A DNA stretch of 64,000 nt from Paenibacillus sp. NAIST15-1 (GCF_001894745.1 NZ_BBYF01000001.1:310001-374000), one strand, 5' to 3'; shown: positions 26,995 through 36,632, counted from the first letter of the stretch. Notes: a model not told the origin generated them from the sequence alone. Translations and numbers: made by a program.

Positions 26995-28329
26995 ATGAAA
27001 GCAAAACGCTGGTTTACCCTGCTCACTGTCATCTCTCTACTATTTATATCCGTTATTGGTTGTTCGAGCGGTTCATCTTCTGGAGAAGGCCAAAGCAGTG
27101 AATCAGGTGCAAGCGCGCCTGCTGTGAAGGAGGAAGATAAGACACCTGTTAAAATTCAATATTGGCACTCCCATGCAGAAGCTCAGACTGAGGGCTTGAA
27201 CTATATGATCGGGGAGTTCCAGAAGAAATATCCTTACATTACTGTTGAGCCTGTATACCAGGGCGGATATGAAGACCTACATAAGAAGCTGCTTGCGGCT
27301 GTAGCTGCCGGCGATGTTCCAGCGGTAACGAACGTTGAAGTATCTTCCTTGCCTATCTTCTCTCGTGATGGTATTTTCGAAGATTTGACACCTTATGTAG
27401 AGCGCGACAAGGTTGATACTTCCGACTTCTCAGAAGGCATGCTTAAGGCATATGCGTATGAAGGCCGTCAATTTGGATTCCCGCTAATCGTAAGTACGAG
27501 TGTTATGGTCTACAACAAAACATTGCTTGATAAGCTCGGCGTTCAGCCTCCGCAAACTTGGGCAGAAATCGAAGACTACAATAAGAAAGTTACAGAGAAG
27601 AAAGACGGAAAAACAGTTCGCTATGCATTTTCCGTTCCAGGCTGGGATAACTGGTACTACGATCCTTGGATGATTAACGGCGGCGGTTCTGTTCTGAACG
27701 AAGACATGACAAAAGCAGCAATCGATACACCTGAAAGCCTGCGCTACATCGAGAACTTCAAGCGTTGGGTTGATGAAGGCAACATGCACATCGGTTACGG
27801 CAAAGGCGCTTCTGGCACAATGCGTCAAATGTTCCTGGAAGGCAAAATTGGTATGGTTGAGCACACTTCCGCAATGATCAAAACATACGTGGAAAATGCG
27901 AAATTCGAAGTTGGCGTTTCCTTCTTGCCGGGTGACAAAACACGCATCTCCAACATCGGCGGCGCTGGCATCGTCATGATGAAAGGTGCTAAGGACAATC
28001 AAAAAGAAGCAGCTTGGAAGTTCATTCAATTCATGACAGGCAAAGAGAACAACTTGAAGTGGGCGGAAAAAGTAGGCTACCTCCCTACACACAAGTCGGC
28101 CATCGATACAGAAGAAGGCAAAGCGTACATGCAGCGTTGGCCACAATACAAAGCCGTACTTGACAACTTCGACCAAGTGCAAGCGCGCATGCAGCATCCA
28201 TTGTACCCTGAGTTCAGCAACCTCTACATCGAAGCAATGGGCAAGATGGTTCTTGAAAAAGGCGACCCAGTGAAATTGATGAAGGAAGCAGCTGTGGAAA
28301 TTAACAAAGTACTCGAAGATAGCAACTAG
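26995..28329 (+). CDS. UgpB-like ABC transporter substrate-binding lipoprotein
   Basis: Extracellular family 1 solute-binding protein of 444 aa. The signal peptide ends in lipobox VIGC, followed by a Ser/Gly linker. The mature part carries ITVEPVYQGGYEDLHKKLLAAVAAGDVPAVTNVE and MVYNKTLLDKLGVQPPQTW, which resemble glycerol-3-phosphate (UgpB) and glycerophosphodiester binders more than maltose binders. The PhoP-type promoter fits an organophosphate substrate. Permease genes follow at once; no ATPase gene is present. GGAGTGTAATT precedes the ATG. Confidence 0.88.
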   Translation: MKAKRWFTLLTVISLLFISVIGCSSGSSSGEGQSSESGASAPAVKEEDKTPVKIQYWHSHAEAQTEGLNYMIGEFQKKYPYITVEPVYQGGYEDLHKKLLAAVAAGDVPAVTNVEVSSLPIFSRDGIFEDLTPYVERDKVDTSDFSEGMLKAYAYEGRQFGFPLIVSTSVMVYNKTLLDKLGVQPPQTWAEIEDYNKKVTEKKDGKTVRYAFSVPGWDNWYYDPWMINGGGSVLNEDMTKAAIDTPESLRYIENFKRWVDEGNMHIGYGKGASGTMRQMFLEGKIGMVEHTSAMIKTYVENAKFEVGVSFLPGDKTRISNIGGAGIVMMKGAKDNQKEAAWKFIQFMTGKENNLKWAEKVGYLPTHKSAIDTEEGKAYMQRWPQYKAVLDNFDQVQARMQHPLYPEFSNLYIEAMGKMVLEKGDPVKLMKEAAVEINKVLEDSN

Positions 28330-28361
28330 ATAGCAACTAACAATTGCGTGTGTACATCTGT

Positions 28362-28432
28362 GGTCAAGCAAGGTCGTCTCCCCTATATACCACACGGGAA
28401 CAGGGCATGCGGCTTTGGCTTGACCTTTCTTT
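28362..28432 (+). terminator. Stem-loop between binding protein and permease genes
   Basis: GGTCAAGC (28362-28369) pairs with GCTTGACC (28418-28425), followed by TTTCTTT. It probably acts as a partial terminator or 3' stabiliser, keeping binding-protein mRNA in excess over permease mRNA. Confidence 0.55.
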
Positions 28433-28465
28433 ATCATTGTTCTAAAGGAGAGGGCGATTAAACAG

Positions 28466-29413
28466 ATGAATGGTAATTCCGGAATTTCGAATGATACGCC
28501 GGCAGAAGCTGTGAAGTACAAGCGGCCTTGGTCATGGTACCGCTTCTCCGAGAAGTTGAAGGATTTCAGCTTCGCGCTGCCGGCACTGTTGTTCCTGCTT
28601 ATTTTTACGTATGTTCCACTGGTATTCTCGATCTTCATTAGTACAACGAACTGGAATATGTCGCGGCCAGTGATGAAATTTATCGGGGCGGATAACTATA
28701 CGAAGCTGTTATCCAGTGAAGACTTCTGGAAGGTACTTACGATTACGTTCAAATACACGATTTTCGACGTGTTCTTTACGATTGTTATTGGGCTTCTACT
28801 CGCACTTTTGTTCAACTCTAAATCCAAGTTTTATAATTTCTTGCGTTCGATCATCTTCATGCCATACTACATCTCTATGGTCGTCGCAGCCATGATCTTC
28901 TTGTGGATATTTAACGGTGAATACGGCCTTGCCAACTACCTATTGGACTTGGCAGGATTCGATAAGATCAACTGGATGACGAATCCGAACACGGCGCTCG
29001 GCGCTCTTATTACAGTATCCCTATGGAAAGGCGTCGGCTTCGCAATGCTGCTGTTCATTGCCGGCTTGCGCAGCATCCCAGTTGAATACTATGAGGCTTC
29101 TAGCATCGATGGCGCTTCTCGCTGGAACCAATTCTGCAATATTACGATCCCATTGCTGTCTCCAATGACGTTGTTCCTTGTTATTACAAACTTCATCGGA
29201 TCGATGCAAGTATTCCAGTCGATCAATATTATGACGAACGGCGGACCGCTGAATGCAACGAAGGCGATGGTGTTCTGGATCTATCAGATGGCCTTCTCCG
29301 AGTTCCGGACAGGCCGCGCATCTGCACTGGTCGTTATTTTCTTCATCATTATTATCGCCTTAACCGTAATCCAGCTGTGGATATCGAAAAAAAGAGTTCA
29401 TTACGAAGGGTAG
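28466..29413 (+). CDS. ABC sugar/glycerol-phosphate permease, UgpA/MalF type
   Basis: Integral membrane protein of 315 aa with six predicted helices. The conserved EAA loop of importer permeases is visible: YYEASSIDGASRWNQFCNITIPLLSPMTLF. A GGPLNATKAMVFWIYQMAF stretch near the end is typical of the MalF/UgpA group. It forms a heterodimeric channel with the next gene product. It is 136 bases after the binding-protein gene and 9 bases before the second permease. Confidence 0.92.
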   Translation: MNGNSGISNDTPAEAVKYKRPWSWYRFSEKLKDFSFALPALLFLLIFTYVPLVFSIFISTTNWNMSRPVMKFIGADNYTKLLSSEDFWKVLTITFKYTIFDVFFTIVIGLLLALLFNSKSKFYNFLRSIIFMPYYISMVVAAMIFLWIFNGEYGLANYLLDLAGFDKINWMTNPNTALGALITVSLWKGVGFAMLLFIAGLRSIPVEYYEASSIDGASRWNQFCNITIPLLSPMTLFLVITNFIGSMQVFQSINIMTNGGPLNATKAMVFWIYQMAFSEFRTGRASALVVIFFIIIIALTVIQLWISKKRVHYEG

Positions 29414-29422
29414 GCTTAGCGG

Positions 29423-30253
29423 ATGTCAAAATCCTTATTTTCATCCATCCGGTTGGCAGCAGCCATCCTCATTACATTAGTGATGTTCTTTCCAACCTAT
29501 TGGCTCGTTGTCACTTCTTTAAAAACACCGTTCGAGCTGCGGCTCGCGATTCCATCCTTCTGGCCAGAATCGTTCCGCTTCCAGAACTATATTGATGCAT
29601 TCCAGGCTTCACCGTTCGGCCGTTATTTCTTCAATACTGCCGTGCAAACGCTTGGGATTATGATTCTGCAGATTAATGTTGCCATCTGGGCTGCCTTCGC
29701 CTTCGCGAAGGGAAATTTCTGGGGACGCGATAAATGGTTCGTTCTCGTGCTTGCTGCGTTGATCGTTCCAGAACAAGTAACCTTCGTTCCTGTATATGTG
29801 ATGATGTCCAAGATTGGCTGGCTCAACACTTTCTTGGCATTGATCGTTCCGCATGGTGCGTCTGCTTACGGCATCTTCCTGCTTCGTCAAGCTTTCAAGT
29901 CGCTTAACAATGATGTGCTGGAGGCTGCTCGAGTCGACGGTGCTGGCCGGTTCCATCAGCTGTATCGCATTCTCGTTCCGATGGCGATGCCGACGATTGC
30001 GACACTGATCGTGCTCACCTTTATCGGCAGCTGGAACTCGTACTTCTGGCCGCTTATTATGACGAATTCGGACAGCATGCGTGTGCTGACAGTTGCGGTT
30101 GCGATGATGCGAGATGCAGTAGCAGGCGACGAAGCACTTACCTTCCATTTGCTTAGCGCTGCAAGTGTGATGGTTATTCTGCCGATTGTCATTGTGTTTG
30201 CTTTTGCACAAAAGCATATCGTCTCAGCACTCGCGAATTCAACATTTAAATAA
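29423..30253 (+). CDS. ABC sugar/glycerol-phosphate permease, UgpE/MalG type
   Basis: Second permease subunit of 276 aa with six helices. The EAA loop reads VLEAARVDGAGRFHQLYRILVPMAMPTIATL. The N-terminal FPTYWLVVTSLKTPFEL and the MRVLTVAVAMMRDAVAGDEALTFHLLSAAS segment fit the UgpE/MalG group. No ATP-binding subunit lies nearby; in Bacillales one multitask ATPase (MsmX/UgpC type) usually serves such operons from elsewhere. Confidence 0.92.
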   Translation: MSKSLFSSIRLAAAILITLVMFFPTYWLVVTSLKTPFELRLAIPSFWPESFRFQNYIDAFQASPFGRYFFNTAVQTLGIMILQINVAIWAAFAFAKGNFWGRDKWFVLVLAALIVPEQVTFVPVYVMMSKIGWLNTFLALIVPHGASAYGIFLLRQAFKSLNNDVLEAARVDGAGRFHQLYRILVPMAMPTIATLIVLTFIGSWNSYFWPLIMTNSDSMRVLTVAVAMMRDAVAGDEALTFHLLSAASVMVILPIVIVFAFAQKHIVSALANSTFK

Positions 30254-30317
30254 TAAGACAACTGCATGCAGCTTCTCTTATAATGCACCATCTCATCTAT
30301 CTTAAGGAGGCTATGTA

Positions 30318-31496
30318 ATGAATTCTCAGTCTACTTCTTCACGTTGCCGAAAAAGTGTTCAAGCAGTGCTGCTCTCCTCTATTCTCTTGTCATCTGCCGT
30401 TGCCTGTGCCAATGGTGAGGAAGAGCCGGCAGGCTTGAGTCAGGCTGCTGCACCAGTCACACAAGTATCCAACACAACTCCAAGTGCGGCTGCGGCAGTG
30501 GCTGCTGGCAAACTGACGCAACAAGAGGTGAATCCGAAGCTTCGCATTGACAAGAACGAGTTCAAGCCGCTGCTCAACATTGCACAGGATGGACCTATTA
30601 TTCCTGGTCTGCACGAGCTTGTTATCCCGCAGGGTCTTGCCTACTCCGCAGAACAGGGATGGCTTGTTATGTCAGGCTACCGTGACGTCGGCGTCAGCGT
30701 CATCGCGATTATGGATGCCAAAACTGGTCAGCTGCTGAAGTCCTTCGAGCTGTATGATGCTGTAGGAGATCCATATACGGGTCACGCCGGCGGCGTTGCC
30801 ATCACAAATGGTTATGTGTTCGTTGCTTCCGGCAGCAAGGCCAGATATGTATCCATCGATAAGATGAAGCAGACGGAAGATGGCGGACAGCTTATTTTCG
30901 ACGGACAATTCAAGGTCAATACGAACGCATCCTTCATTGCCTTCGAGAACGGAAAACTATGGGTTGGCGAATTTGCGCACGGCACAAGCTATCCAACAGA
31001 TACCTCCCATCATAAGACCAACCGTGATGGCGACCAATATCGTGCTTGGATTGAGGGATTCTCGGTAAATCCGAATACAGGATTGCCTATGCAACTGAAA
31101 AATTCCGGCGACAAGCTGGTACCTGAGCAGCTCCTCTCGATTCCGAATCGAATTCAAGGCGTATCGTTCTGGAATGGCCACTGGGTATTGAGCGATTCCT
31201 ATGGTCGTAACAGCAATAGCACGATGCTGTTCTTCACCGATCCTCGTGGGCAAGCGCCTCACCAGAAGGTAACGATTAGCAACAAGGAAGTTCCGCTATG
31301 GTTCTTGGATAACGCTGAGCTTAAGCTGAAGCTTGACGGACCTCCAATGGCTGAAGAAATAACTGTTGCTGATGATTCCTTATATATCAATTATGAGTCT
31401 GCCTCTGAAGGGATTGCGATGACAGGAAGTTATGCAATGGATCGCATGCACATCCTGGATATGAAGCAAGTCGAGCAAATGTGGAAAAACAAATAA
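30318..31496 (+). CDS. Secreted beta-propeller-like lipoprotein of the Ugp-like operon
   Basis: A 392-aa protein with signal peptide and lipobox SAVAC, then an Ala/Thr-rich linker. The body has the repeated strand pattern of a beta-propeller (for example GLAYSAEQGWLVMSGYR, HAGGVAITNGYVFVASG, FIAFENGKLWVGEFAHG, IQGVSFWNGHWVLSDSYG). I do not recognise an enzyme family. Its place 65 bases after the permease, before the operon terminator, suggests it is co-transcribed; a role in capturing or cleaving extracellular organophosphates is an inference. AAGGAGG precedes the ATG. Confidence 0.75.
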   Translation: MNSQSTSSRCRKSVQAVLLSSILLSSAVACANGEEEPAGLSQAAAPVTQVSNTTPSAAAAVAAGKLTQQEVNPKLRIDKNEFKPLLNIAQDGPIIPGLHELVIPQGLAYSAEQGWLVMSGYRDVGVSVIAIMDAKTGQLLKSFELYDAVGDPYTGHAGGVAITNGYVFVASGSKARYVSIDKMKQTEDGGQLIFDGQFKVNTNASFIAFENGKLWVGEFAHGTSYPTDTSHHKTNRDGDQYRAWIEGFSVNPNTGLPMQLKNSGDKLVPEQLLSIPNRIQGVSFWNGHWVLSDSYGRNSNSTMLFFTDPRGQAPHQKVTISNKEVPLWFLDNAELKLKLDGPPMAEEITVADDSLYINYESASEGIAMTGSYAMDRMHILDMKQVEQMWKNK

Positions 31497-31508
31497 GCGC
31501 CATCCCGC

Positions 31509-31538
31509 AGAGCCGTCATGTGACGGCTCTTTCTTTTT
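31509..31538 (+). terminator. Terminator of the Ugp-like operon
   Basis: AGAGCCGTCA (31509-31518) pairs with TGACGGCTCT (31521-31530), followed by TTCTTTTT. Confidence 0.9.
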
Positions 31539-31586
31539 GCCTTATAATGAGTAGATAGGAAATGTACGCTATGGAATAGGAGTCAT

Positions 31587-31811
31587 ATGATGATGAATGA
31601 ACAGCAATGGCAGGATTTGCAGCATAGAGCTGCAGCACTTATTGAAGCCCATAACAAGGACTGCTCACCTTTAATCAAAGAGATGGTTGAAAAAATTAAG
31701 GAACTTCAAGCAGAGAATGAGCGCCTGCGCAAAGCACTGAGTTCCGCAAGAAAACAAAATGGTGGTCACAGCCAGATGTCTACCAAATTAAGGGATGCGC
31801 TATACGAATAA
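31587..31811 (+). CDS. Small coiled-coil protein
   Basis: A 74-aa charged helical protein with heptad spacing (LIKEMVEKIKELQAENERLRKAL). No membrane segment or signal. It lies 90 bases before the polysaccharide deacetylase gene. The function is unknown. The start is one of three consecutive ATG-containing codons; AGGAG lies four to ten bases upstream. Confidence 0.65.
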   Translation: MMMNEQQWQDLQHRAAALIEAHNKDCSPLIKEMVEKIKELQAENERLRKALSSARKQNGGHSQMSTKLRDALYE

Positions 31812-31901
31812 AATCCGTGTCGGATGGATAATTTACGGCCTTCCTTCGAACCCTATGTACAATACTTAATTTGATGAGCATCGGTTCAGGAGGTTCCGCC
31901 A

Positions 31902-32771
31902 ATGATTACACGACCAATTCTGCTCGGATTATGTACCATGCTAAGCATATATGCATCGGGTTGCAGCACGACAAACACGTCCCCTCAGTCCCCTTCCGCC
32001 CAAAAATCGCATGAAGGATATTCGATTCAACAACGGCAAGCACGTGTCGCAACGAAGGAAGCTCCTTCCTTCGTCGGCGGCAATGAGAGCGATGTCCGGA
32101 GCCCTAAGCCGCTCACCTTATCCGAACTGCGCAGGAAGTACCGCTCCCACTTCATTATGCAGGGCCCGTCTGACCAACGGAGGGTTGCCCTGACATTCGA
32201 TGATGGTCCCGACAACCACTTTACCCCTCAAGTTCTTGATGTGTTGCGTAACTATGGGGTTAAGGCAACATTCTTCGTTGTCGGCAATCGGGCGGAGAAA
32301 TATCCAGAGATCATGATGCGCATCCTAGAAGAAGGCCATATCGTCGGCAATCATTCCTATGATCATGCGAATCTGCCGAAGCTCACTAATGAGGCCTTCC
32401 ATAATGAGATTCTTCGCACACAGAATATTCTGCGAGCTGCTACGGGACGTACGATCAACTTCATTCGACCGCCATACGGCAATATAAGTGAAGAGCAAAT
32501 TAAATGGCTTGCCTCACAACACATGCTGATCGTGAACTGGAATGTTGATTCCCTAGATTGGAAAGGGCTCACCGCAGAGCAAATTGAAGCCAACATTATG
32601 TCTCACCTGACCCCTGGTGCTATCGTGCTCCAGCATGCTGCCGGCGGTAAAGATCATGACTTAAACGGTACCGTCAAGGCGCTCCCTCACATCATTGAGG
32701 AGCTAAATCGACAAGGCATTGAGATGGTAACGTTAGATAAGCTGCTAGGCAAGCCGGCATATCGGGAATAG
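31902..32771 (+). CDS. Polysaccharide deacetylase lipoprotein (NodB domain)
   Basis: A 289-aa predicted lipoprotein (lipobox ASGC near residue 21) with a NodB/CE4 domain from about residue 90. Motifs: MT1 ALTFDDGPD (catalytic base Asp and metal Asp), MT2 HSYDHANL (two metal His), MT3 RPPYGN, MT4 VDSLDWKG, MT5 AIVLQHA (catalytic His region). All key residues are present, so it should remove acetyl groups from cell-wall or other surface GlcNAc/MurNAc residues outside the membrane. CAGGAGGTTCCGCC precedes the ATG. Confidence 0.92.
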   Translation: MITRPILLGLCTMLSIYASGCSTTNTSPQSPSAQKSHEGYSIQQRQARVATKEAPSFVGGNESDVRSPKPLTLSELRRKYRSHFIMQGPSDQRRVALTFDDGPDNHFTPQVLDVLRNYGVKATFFVVGNRAEKYPEIMMRILEEGHIVGNHSYDHANLPKLTNEAFHNEILRTQNILRAATGRTINFIRPPYGNISEEQIKWLASQHMLIVNWNVDSLDWKGLTAEQIEANIMSHLTPGAIVLQHAAGGKDHDLNGTVKALPHIIEELNRQGIEMVTLDKLLGKPAYRE

Positions 32772-32887
32772 CCCGTAAAGACGTCTAGCGGGCCGATATA
32801 GAAATCCCTGGTTGCGTAATTCGTCGTATTACGGATAAGGACAAGAATAGATTTCAGTGGTGCGAAGACTCATCACAGGAATAACGC

Positions 32888-32926
32888 AAAAAGAGCCGTG
32901 AGATCCCGTCCTCAACAGCTCTTTTT
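32888..32926. terminator. Bidirectional terminator
   Basis: AAAAAGAGC (32888-32896) pairs with GCTCTTTTT (32918-32926), with T runs on both strands. It lies between the convergent deacetylase and collagen-like genes. Its AAGAGCCGTGAGAT core recurs at 33999-34012. Confidence 0.85.
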
Positions 32927-32972
32927 GTAGTCAGATTGCATACCGATTACCGCTCCATTTCTAGTTTCATTT

Positions 32973-33749
<777 letters not shown>

Positions 33750-33829
33750 AAACAAACTCCTTTTTCGAACCGCCATCAGCTTATCATTTTTCAAGAGAGT
33801 TACTCTATTTATTCGTATCATATTCCATA

Positions 33830-34150
33830 GTATTTAAGTTTCTCTCAATATGACTTGGCTTATATCCAAAACAAATAGATTTACACTCTCATTACTAATA
33901 GTACGTCCATCCTTCCTCGTCACAACCAGTTAGCTTACTATTCTATCAACCTTGGCATTTTCAATGATCAGATCGTCTATCGTTGCCCCAACATAAATAA
34001 GAGCCGTGAGATTCTAGATTCTCAACGACTCTTATGGTAAACAGATTTATTTGCTTATATACACATCTAGTAGTTTTGAGCATTTATCACGGCTCTCGTC
34101 CCTAAACCAAAAAAATAATCGTATGTAATGAAACGTCAGCCGAACATGAT
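33830..34150. other. Intergenic region, no gene seen
   Basis: AT-rich spacer between the collagen-like gene and the tRNA-Leu terminator. It contains the hairpin at 33997-34035 and no open frame with coding character. Confidence 0.4.
33997..34035. terminator. Hairpin related to the one at 32888
   Basis: ATAAGAG (33997-34003) pairs with CTCTTAT (34029-34035), with inner GAGA/TCTC pairing. It shares 14 bases (AAGAGCCGTGAGAT) and CTCAAC with the terminator at 32888-32926. Confidence 0.5.
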
Positions 34151-34159
34151 TGAAAGCAC

Positions 34160-34190
34160 TAAAAAACTCCTTGCTGCGCAAGGAGTTGTC
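34160..34190 (-). terminator. Terminator of the Glu-Lys-Leu tRNA operon
   Basis: On the minus strand AACTCCTTG, five-base loop, CAAGGAGTT, then TTTTAG, starting about 12 bases after the tRNA-Leu CCA end. Confidence 0.9.
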
Positions 34191-34201
34191 ATTAGTTAAT
34201 T

Positions 34202-34287
34202 TGGTGCGGTAGAGAGGACTCGAACCTCCACGGGCGTACGCCCACTACCCCCTCAAGATAGCGTGTCTGCCATTCCACCACTACCGC
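34202..34287 (-). tRNA. tRNA-Leu (anticodon GAG)
   Basis: Class II tRNA of 86 bases with encoded CCA. The acceptor GCGGTAG pairs with CTACCGC; the anticodon stem CTATC/GGTAG encloses TTGAGGG with anticodon GAG; the long variable arm GTGGGCGTACGCCCGTG and the T-loop GGTTCGAGTCC are normal. Confidence 0.95.
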
Positions 34288-34336
34288 ACGTATTTTGGGA
34301 AGGATGTCTATTGACATCTCAACCGAGGAATAAAAC

Positions 34337-34412
34337 TGGTGAGCCATGAAGGACTCGAACCTTCGACACCCTGATTAAAAGTCAGGTGCTCTACCAACTG
34401 AGCTAATGGCTC
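34337..34412 (-). tRNA. tRNA-Lys (anticodon TTT)
   Basis: A 76-base cloverleaf with encoded CCA: acceptor GAGCCAT/ATGGCTC, D-loop AGCTCAGTTGGTAGAGC, anticodon loop CTTTTAA, T-arm GAAGGTTCGAGTCCTTC. Confidence 0.97.
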
Positions 34413-34462
34413 ATGGTGCAAGAACATTGCTGTTCGCCATGTCACTCCAACAAGGATTGAAG

Positions 34463-34537
34463 TGGTGACCCGTAGGGGATTCGAACCCCTGTTACCTCCG
34501 TGAAAGGGAGGTGTCTTAACCCCTTGACCAACGGGCC
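34463..34537 (-). tRNA. tRNA-Glu (anticodon TTC)
   Basis: A 75-base cloverleaf with encoded CCA: acceptor start GGCCCGT, anticodon stem CCTCC/GGAGG with loop CTTTCAC, T-arm AGGGGTTCGAATCCCCT. Confidence 0.97.
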
Positions 34538-34589
34538 ATATCGTTGTCGTTTCTTACTTTTTTCTCATCACCTCTCGGCGACAATTAAG

Positions 34590-34618
34590 AGTATATCAAA
34601 CGATACGACCGTTGACAA
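34590..34618 (-). promoter_or_regulatory. Promoter of the Glu-Lys-Leu tRNA operon
   Basis: Minus strand: TTGTCA (34613-34618), 17-base spacer, TATACT (34590-34595). AT-rich sequence lies just upstream, as is common at tRNA promoters. Confidence 0.75.
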
Positions 34619-34734
34619 GCCTTTTTTTAAAAAAACTTTTTTACCATATTTATGAACCGTTTTTACCTTGTCCGACGGCTATTCTCTGCACCAATTTTGG
34701 CATGGTTAATTGCTCTTATAATATGCCCGCAGCC

Positions 34735-36168
34735 TCAAATTAAATACGACAGGAACAAGGTGGCTGTACCGAAGTAAACCGTCAGCGAGAAGATATCATT
34801 CAATGTTGTAATAAGTGGCCCTGATGCTACAGCTGGGTCGGCGTTAAGCTTATACAGCAAGATAGGAATTGCTGTACCCGCCATTGTACCGATGATAACC
34901 GTCAGGAATAGAGAGCAGCCCACTACGAGCCCCAGCGCTAAGCTTCCCTGCCATATCCCCGCTACAAAGGCAACCGCGGTGCCGCACACCGTACCGATGA
35001 TCAGACCTACGAACAATTCTCGCCACAGGAGCCTCGTAACTGTTCCCTTGTCTAAATGCTCTGACGCAAGTCCTCGTATTACTACAGCAAGTGACTGCGT
35101 GCCTGTGTTTCCTGTCATCCCTGCAATCATGGGCATGAAGAAGGTCAGCGCAACAACCTGCTGCAGCGTCCCCTCAAACCTACTAATAATGCTTCCCGAC
35201 ACAAGCCCAAGGAACAGAAGCATAATCAACCATGGCAAACGTCTGCGGGCGGCTGTGAAAGGGTTCGTTCGAAAGTCAATCGTCTTGTCCGTTGCCGACA
35301 ACTTATTAATGTCCTCATGCGCTTCTTCCCGCAAGACGTCAATGACATCATCAACGGTTACGATCCCTAGAAGCTTGTCATCTGGATCAACAACAGGCAT
35401 GGACAAGAAATCGTATTGTTCAAATAGGCGTGCCACTTCCTCCTGATCCGTATCGACGGTGACGGAAATGACCTTCTCATTCATAAGCGATTGGATGGTA
35501 TCCGTCTCCGGAGCCAGCACCAATTCACGGTAAGTCAACGTACCGACCAGCCGCTTCTGTTCATTGACTACATACAGATAGTGGACGTTCTTCGTCATCT
35601 CAGCGAACGCCTTCACCTTCTCAACTGCTTCCCGCACGGTGTAACGCTCATAGAACCAGACATAGCGGTTTGTCATCAATCCGCCCGCGGTCTCCGGTTC
35701 ATAAGTCATTAGGCGGCGTACTGTGTCGCTCTCCTCCCGCTCCATGAGCGAAAGCAAGAACTCCTTCTCTTCCACACTAACCGCTGCCATCATATCAGCC
35801 AAGTCGTCATTGTCCATCCGGTTCAATACTTCTGCCGCACGATTGCGGCCAAGCATCTGGAACGATTCCAATTGAAGATCCGGATTCAACTCACGGATCA
35901 TCTCCGTTAGCTGACCTACTTCCAGCACCTCAAGCAGCCGAGAGCGCTGCGACAAATTCACATGCCGATATACGACCGCTAAATCATAAGGATGCCAATA
36001 GCGGAGCGCATACTTCACTTCATCAACAGAACCCTGCAAAATGAGTTCTGCCTCATCTATGATCTCATCAGTATCGTACGGTACTGTATCCTTATCCTTG
36101 CTCGAATCTGCTTTGGTTATCTTTTTCTCGTTCCATGCTTGCTTCTGCTTATCACGTTTACTTCCCAT
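34735..36168 (-). CDS. mgtE: MgtE-family magnesium transporter
   Basis: Mg2+ channel/transporter of 477 aa. The cytoplasmic N-domain of superhelical repeats (LLEVLEVGQLTEMIRELNPDLQLESFQMLGRNRAAEVLNRM, EPETAGGLMTNRYVWF) is followed by two CBS domains (about residues 170-290, LYVVNEQKRLVGTLTYRELV and MPVVDPDDKLLGIVTVDDVIDVL) and five membrane helices with the pore motif MPMIAGMTGNTGTQSLAVVIRGLA. The start at 36168 follows GGGGGTGAGGTA. No Mg-sensing (M-box) leader is visible upstream. It lies between two tRNA groups on the same strand. Confidence 0.95.
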   Translation of the reverse strand: MGSKRDKQKQAWNEKKITKADSSKDKDTVPYDTDEIIDEAELILQGSVDEVKYALRYWHPYDLAVVYRHVNLSQRSRLLEVLEVGQLTEMIRELNPDLQLESFQMLGRNRAAEVLNRMDNDDLADMMAAVSVEEKEFLLSLMEREESDTVRRLMTYEPETAGGLMTNRYVWFYERYTVREAVEKVKAFAEMTKNVHYLYVVNEQKRLVGTLTYRELVLAPETDTIQSLMNEKVISVTVDTDQEEVARLFEQYDFLSMPVVDPDDKLLGIVTVDDVIDVLREEAHEDINKLSATDKTIDFRTNPFTAARRRLPWLIMLLFLGLVSGSIISRFEGTLQQVVALTFFMPMIAGMTGNTGTQSLAVVIRGLASEHLDKGTVTRLLWRELFVGLIIGTVCGTAVAFVAGIWQGSLALGLVVGCSLFLTVIIGTMAGTAIPILLYKLNADPAVASGPLITTLNDIFSLTVYFGTATLFLSYLI

Positions 36169-36325
36169 TACCTCACCCCCCACGGATAACAATCCGTATA
36201 TGGTGTACTCCGCTGCTACTTCAAGCCGGTATTTGAAACCCACCATTACACTCATTAAACGCACTGAACAATTGGCGAAACAGAATGACCATCATCTGTT
36301 CACACAGAATGCCTTCATAGTGTAT

Positions 36326-36374
36326 GAAAAAAAGCAAGGAATAACCGCGATCTCTCACAGTTACCCTTGCTTTA
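36326..36374 (-). terminator. Terminator of the Asn-Ser tRNA operon
   Basis: Minus strand: AAAGCAAGG (36365-36373) pairs with CCTTGCTTT (36331-36339), with inner GTAAC/GTTAT pairing, followed by seven T residues. Confidence 0.9.
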
Positions 36375-36450
36375 TCCATTTGGGCGATGATGCAATTTGC
36401 AATATGTATATAACAAAAAAATCCCTTGCGGGATCTTATCTGTACCATTG

Positions 36451-36539
36451 TGGCGGAGAGAGAGGGATTCGAACCCTCGCGGCTGTTACACCCTAACGCT
36501 TTAGCAAAGCGCCCCCTTCGGCCTCTTGGGTACCTCTCC
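36451..36539 (-). tRNA. tRNA-Ser (anticodon GCT)
   Basis: Class II tRNA of 89 bases with encoded CCA: acceptor GGAGAGG/CTCTCCG, anticodon stem GCGCT/AGCGT with loop TTGCTAA, long variable arm, T-arm GAGGGTTCGAATCCCTC. Confidence 0.95.
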
Positions 36540-36544
36540 ATAAA

Positions 36545-36620
36545 TGGCTCCCCGAACAGGACTCGAACCTGTGACAACTCGATTAACAGTCGAGTGCTCT
36601 ACCAACTGAGCTATCAGGGA
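36545..36620 (-). tRNA. tRNA-Asn (anticodon GTT)
   Basis: A 76-base cloverleaf with encoded CCA: acceptor TCCCTGA, D-loop AGCTCAGTTGGTAGAGC, anticodon loop CTGTTAA, T-arm ACAGGTTCGAGTCCTGT. Only five bases separate it from tRNA-Ser. Confidence 0.97.
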
Positions 36621-36632
36621 ATGACAAGTACT

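Noticed and set aside
27484-28638. A 384-codon open frame on the minus strand
   Set aside because: Exactly antisense to the UgpB-like gene and into the permease gene; Cys/Phe-rich shadow composition and no ribosome site.
36169-36325. M-box (Mg2+) riboswitch ahead of mgtE
   Set aside because: No recognisable M-box sequence, and little space before the tRNA terminator.
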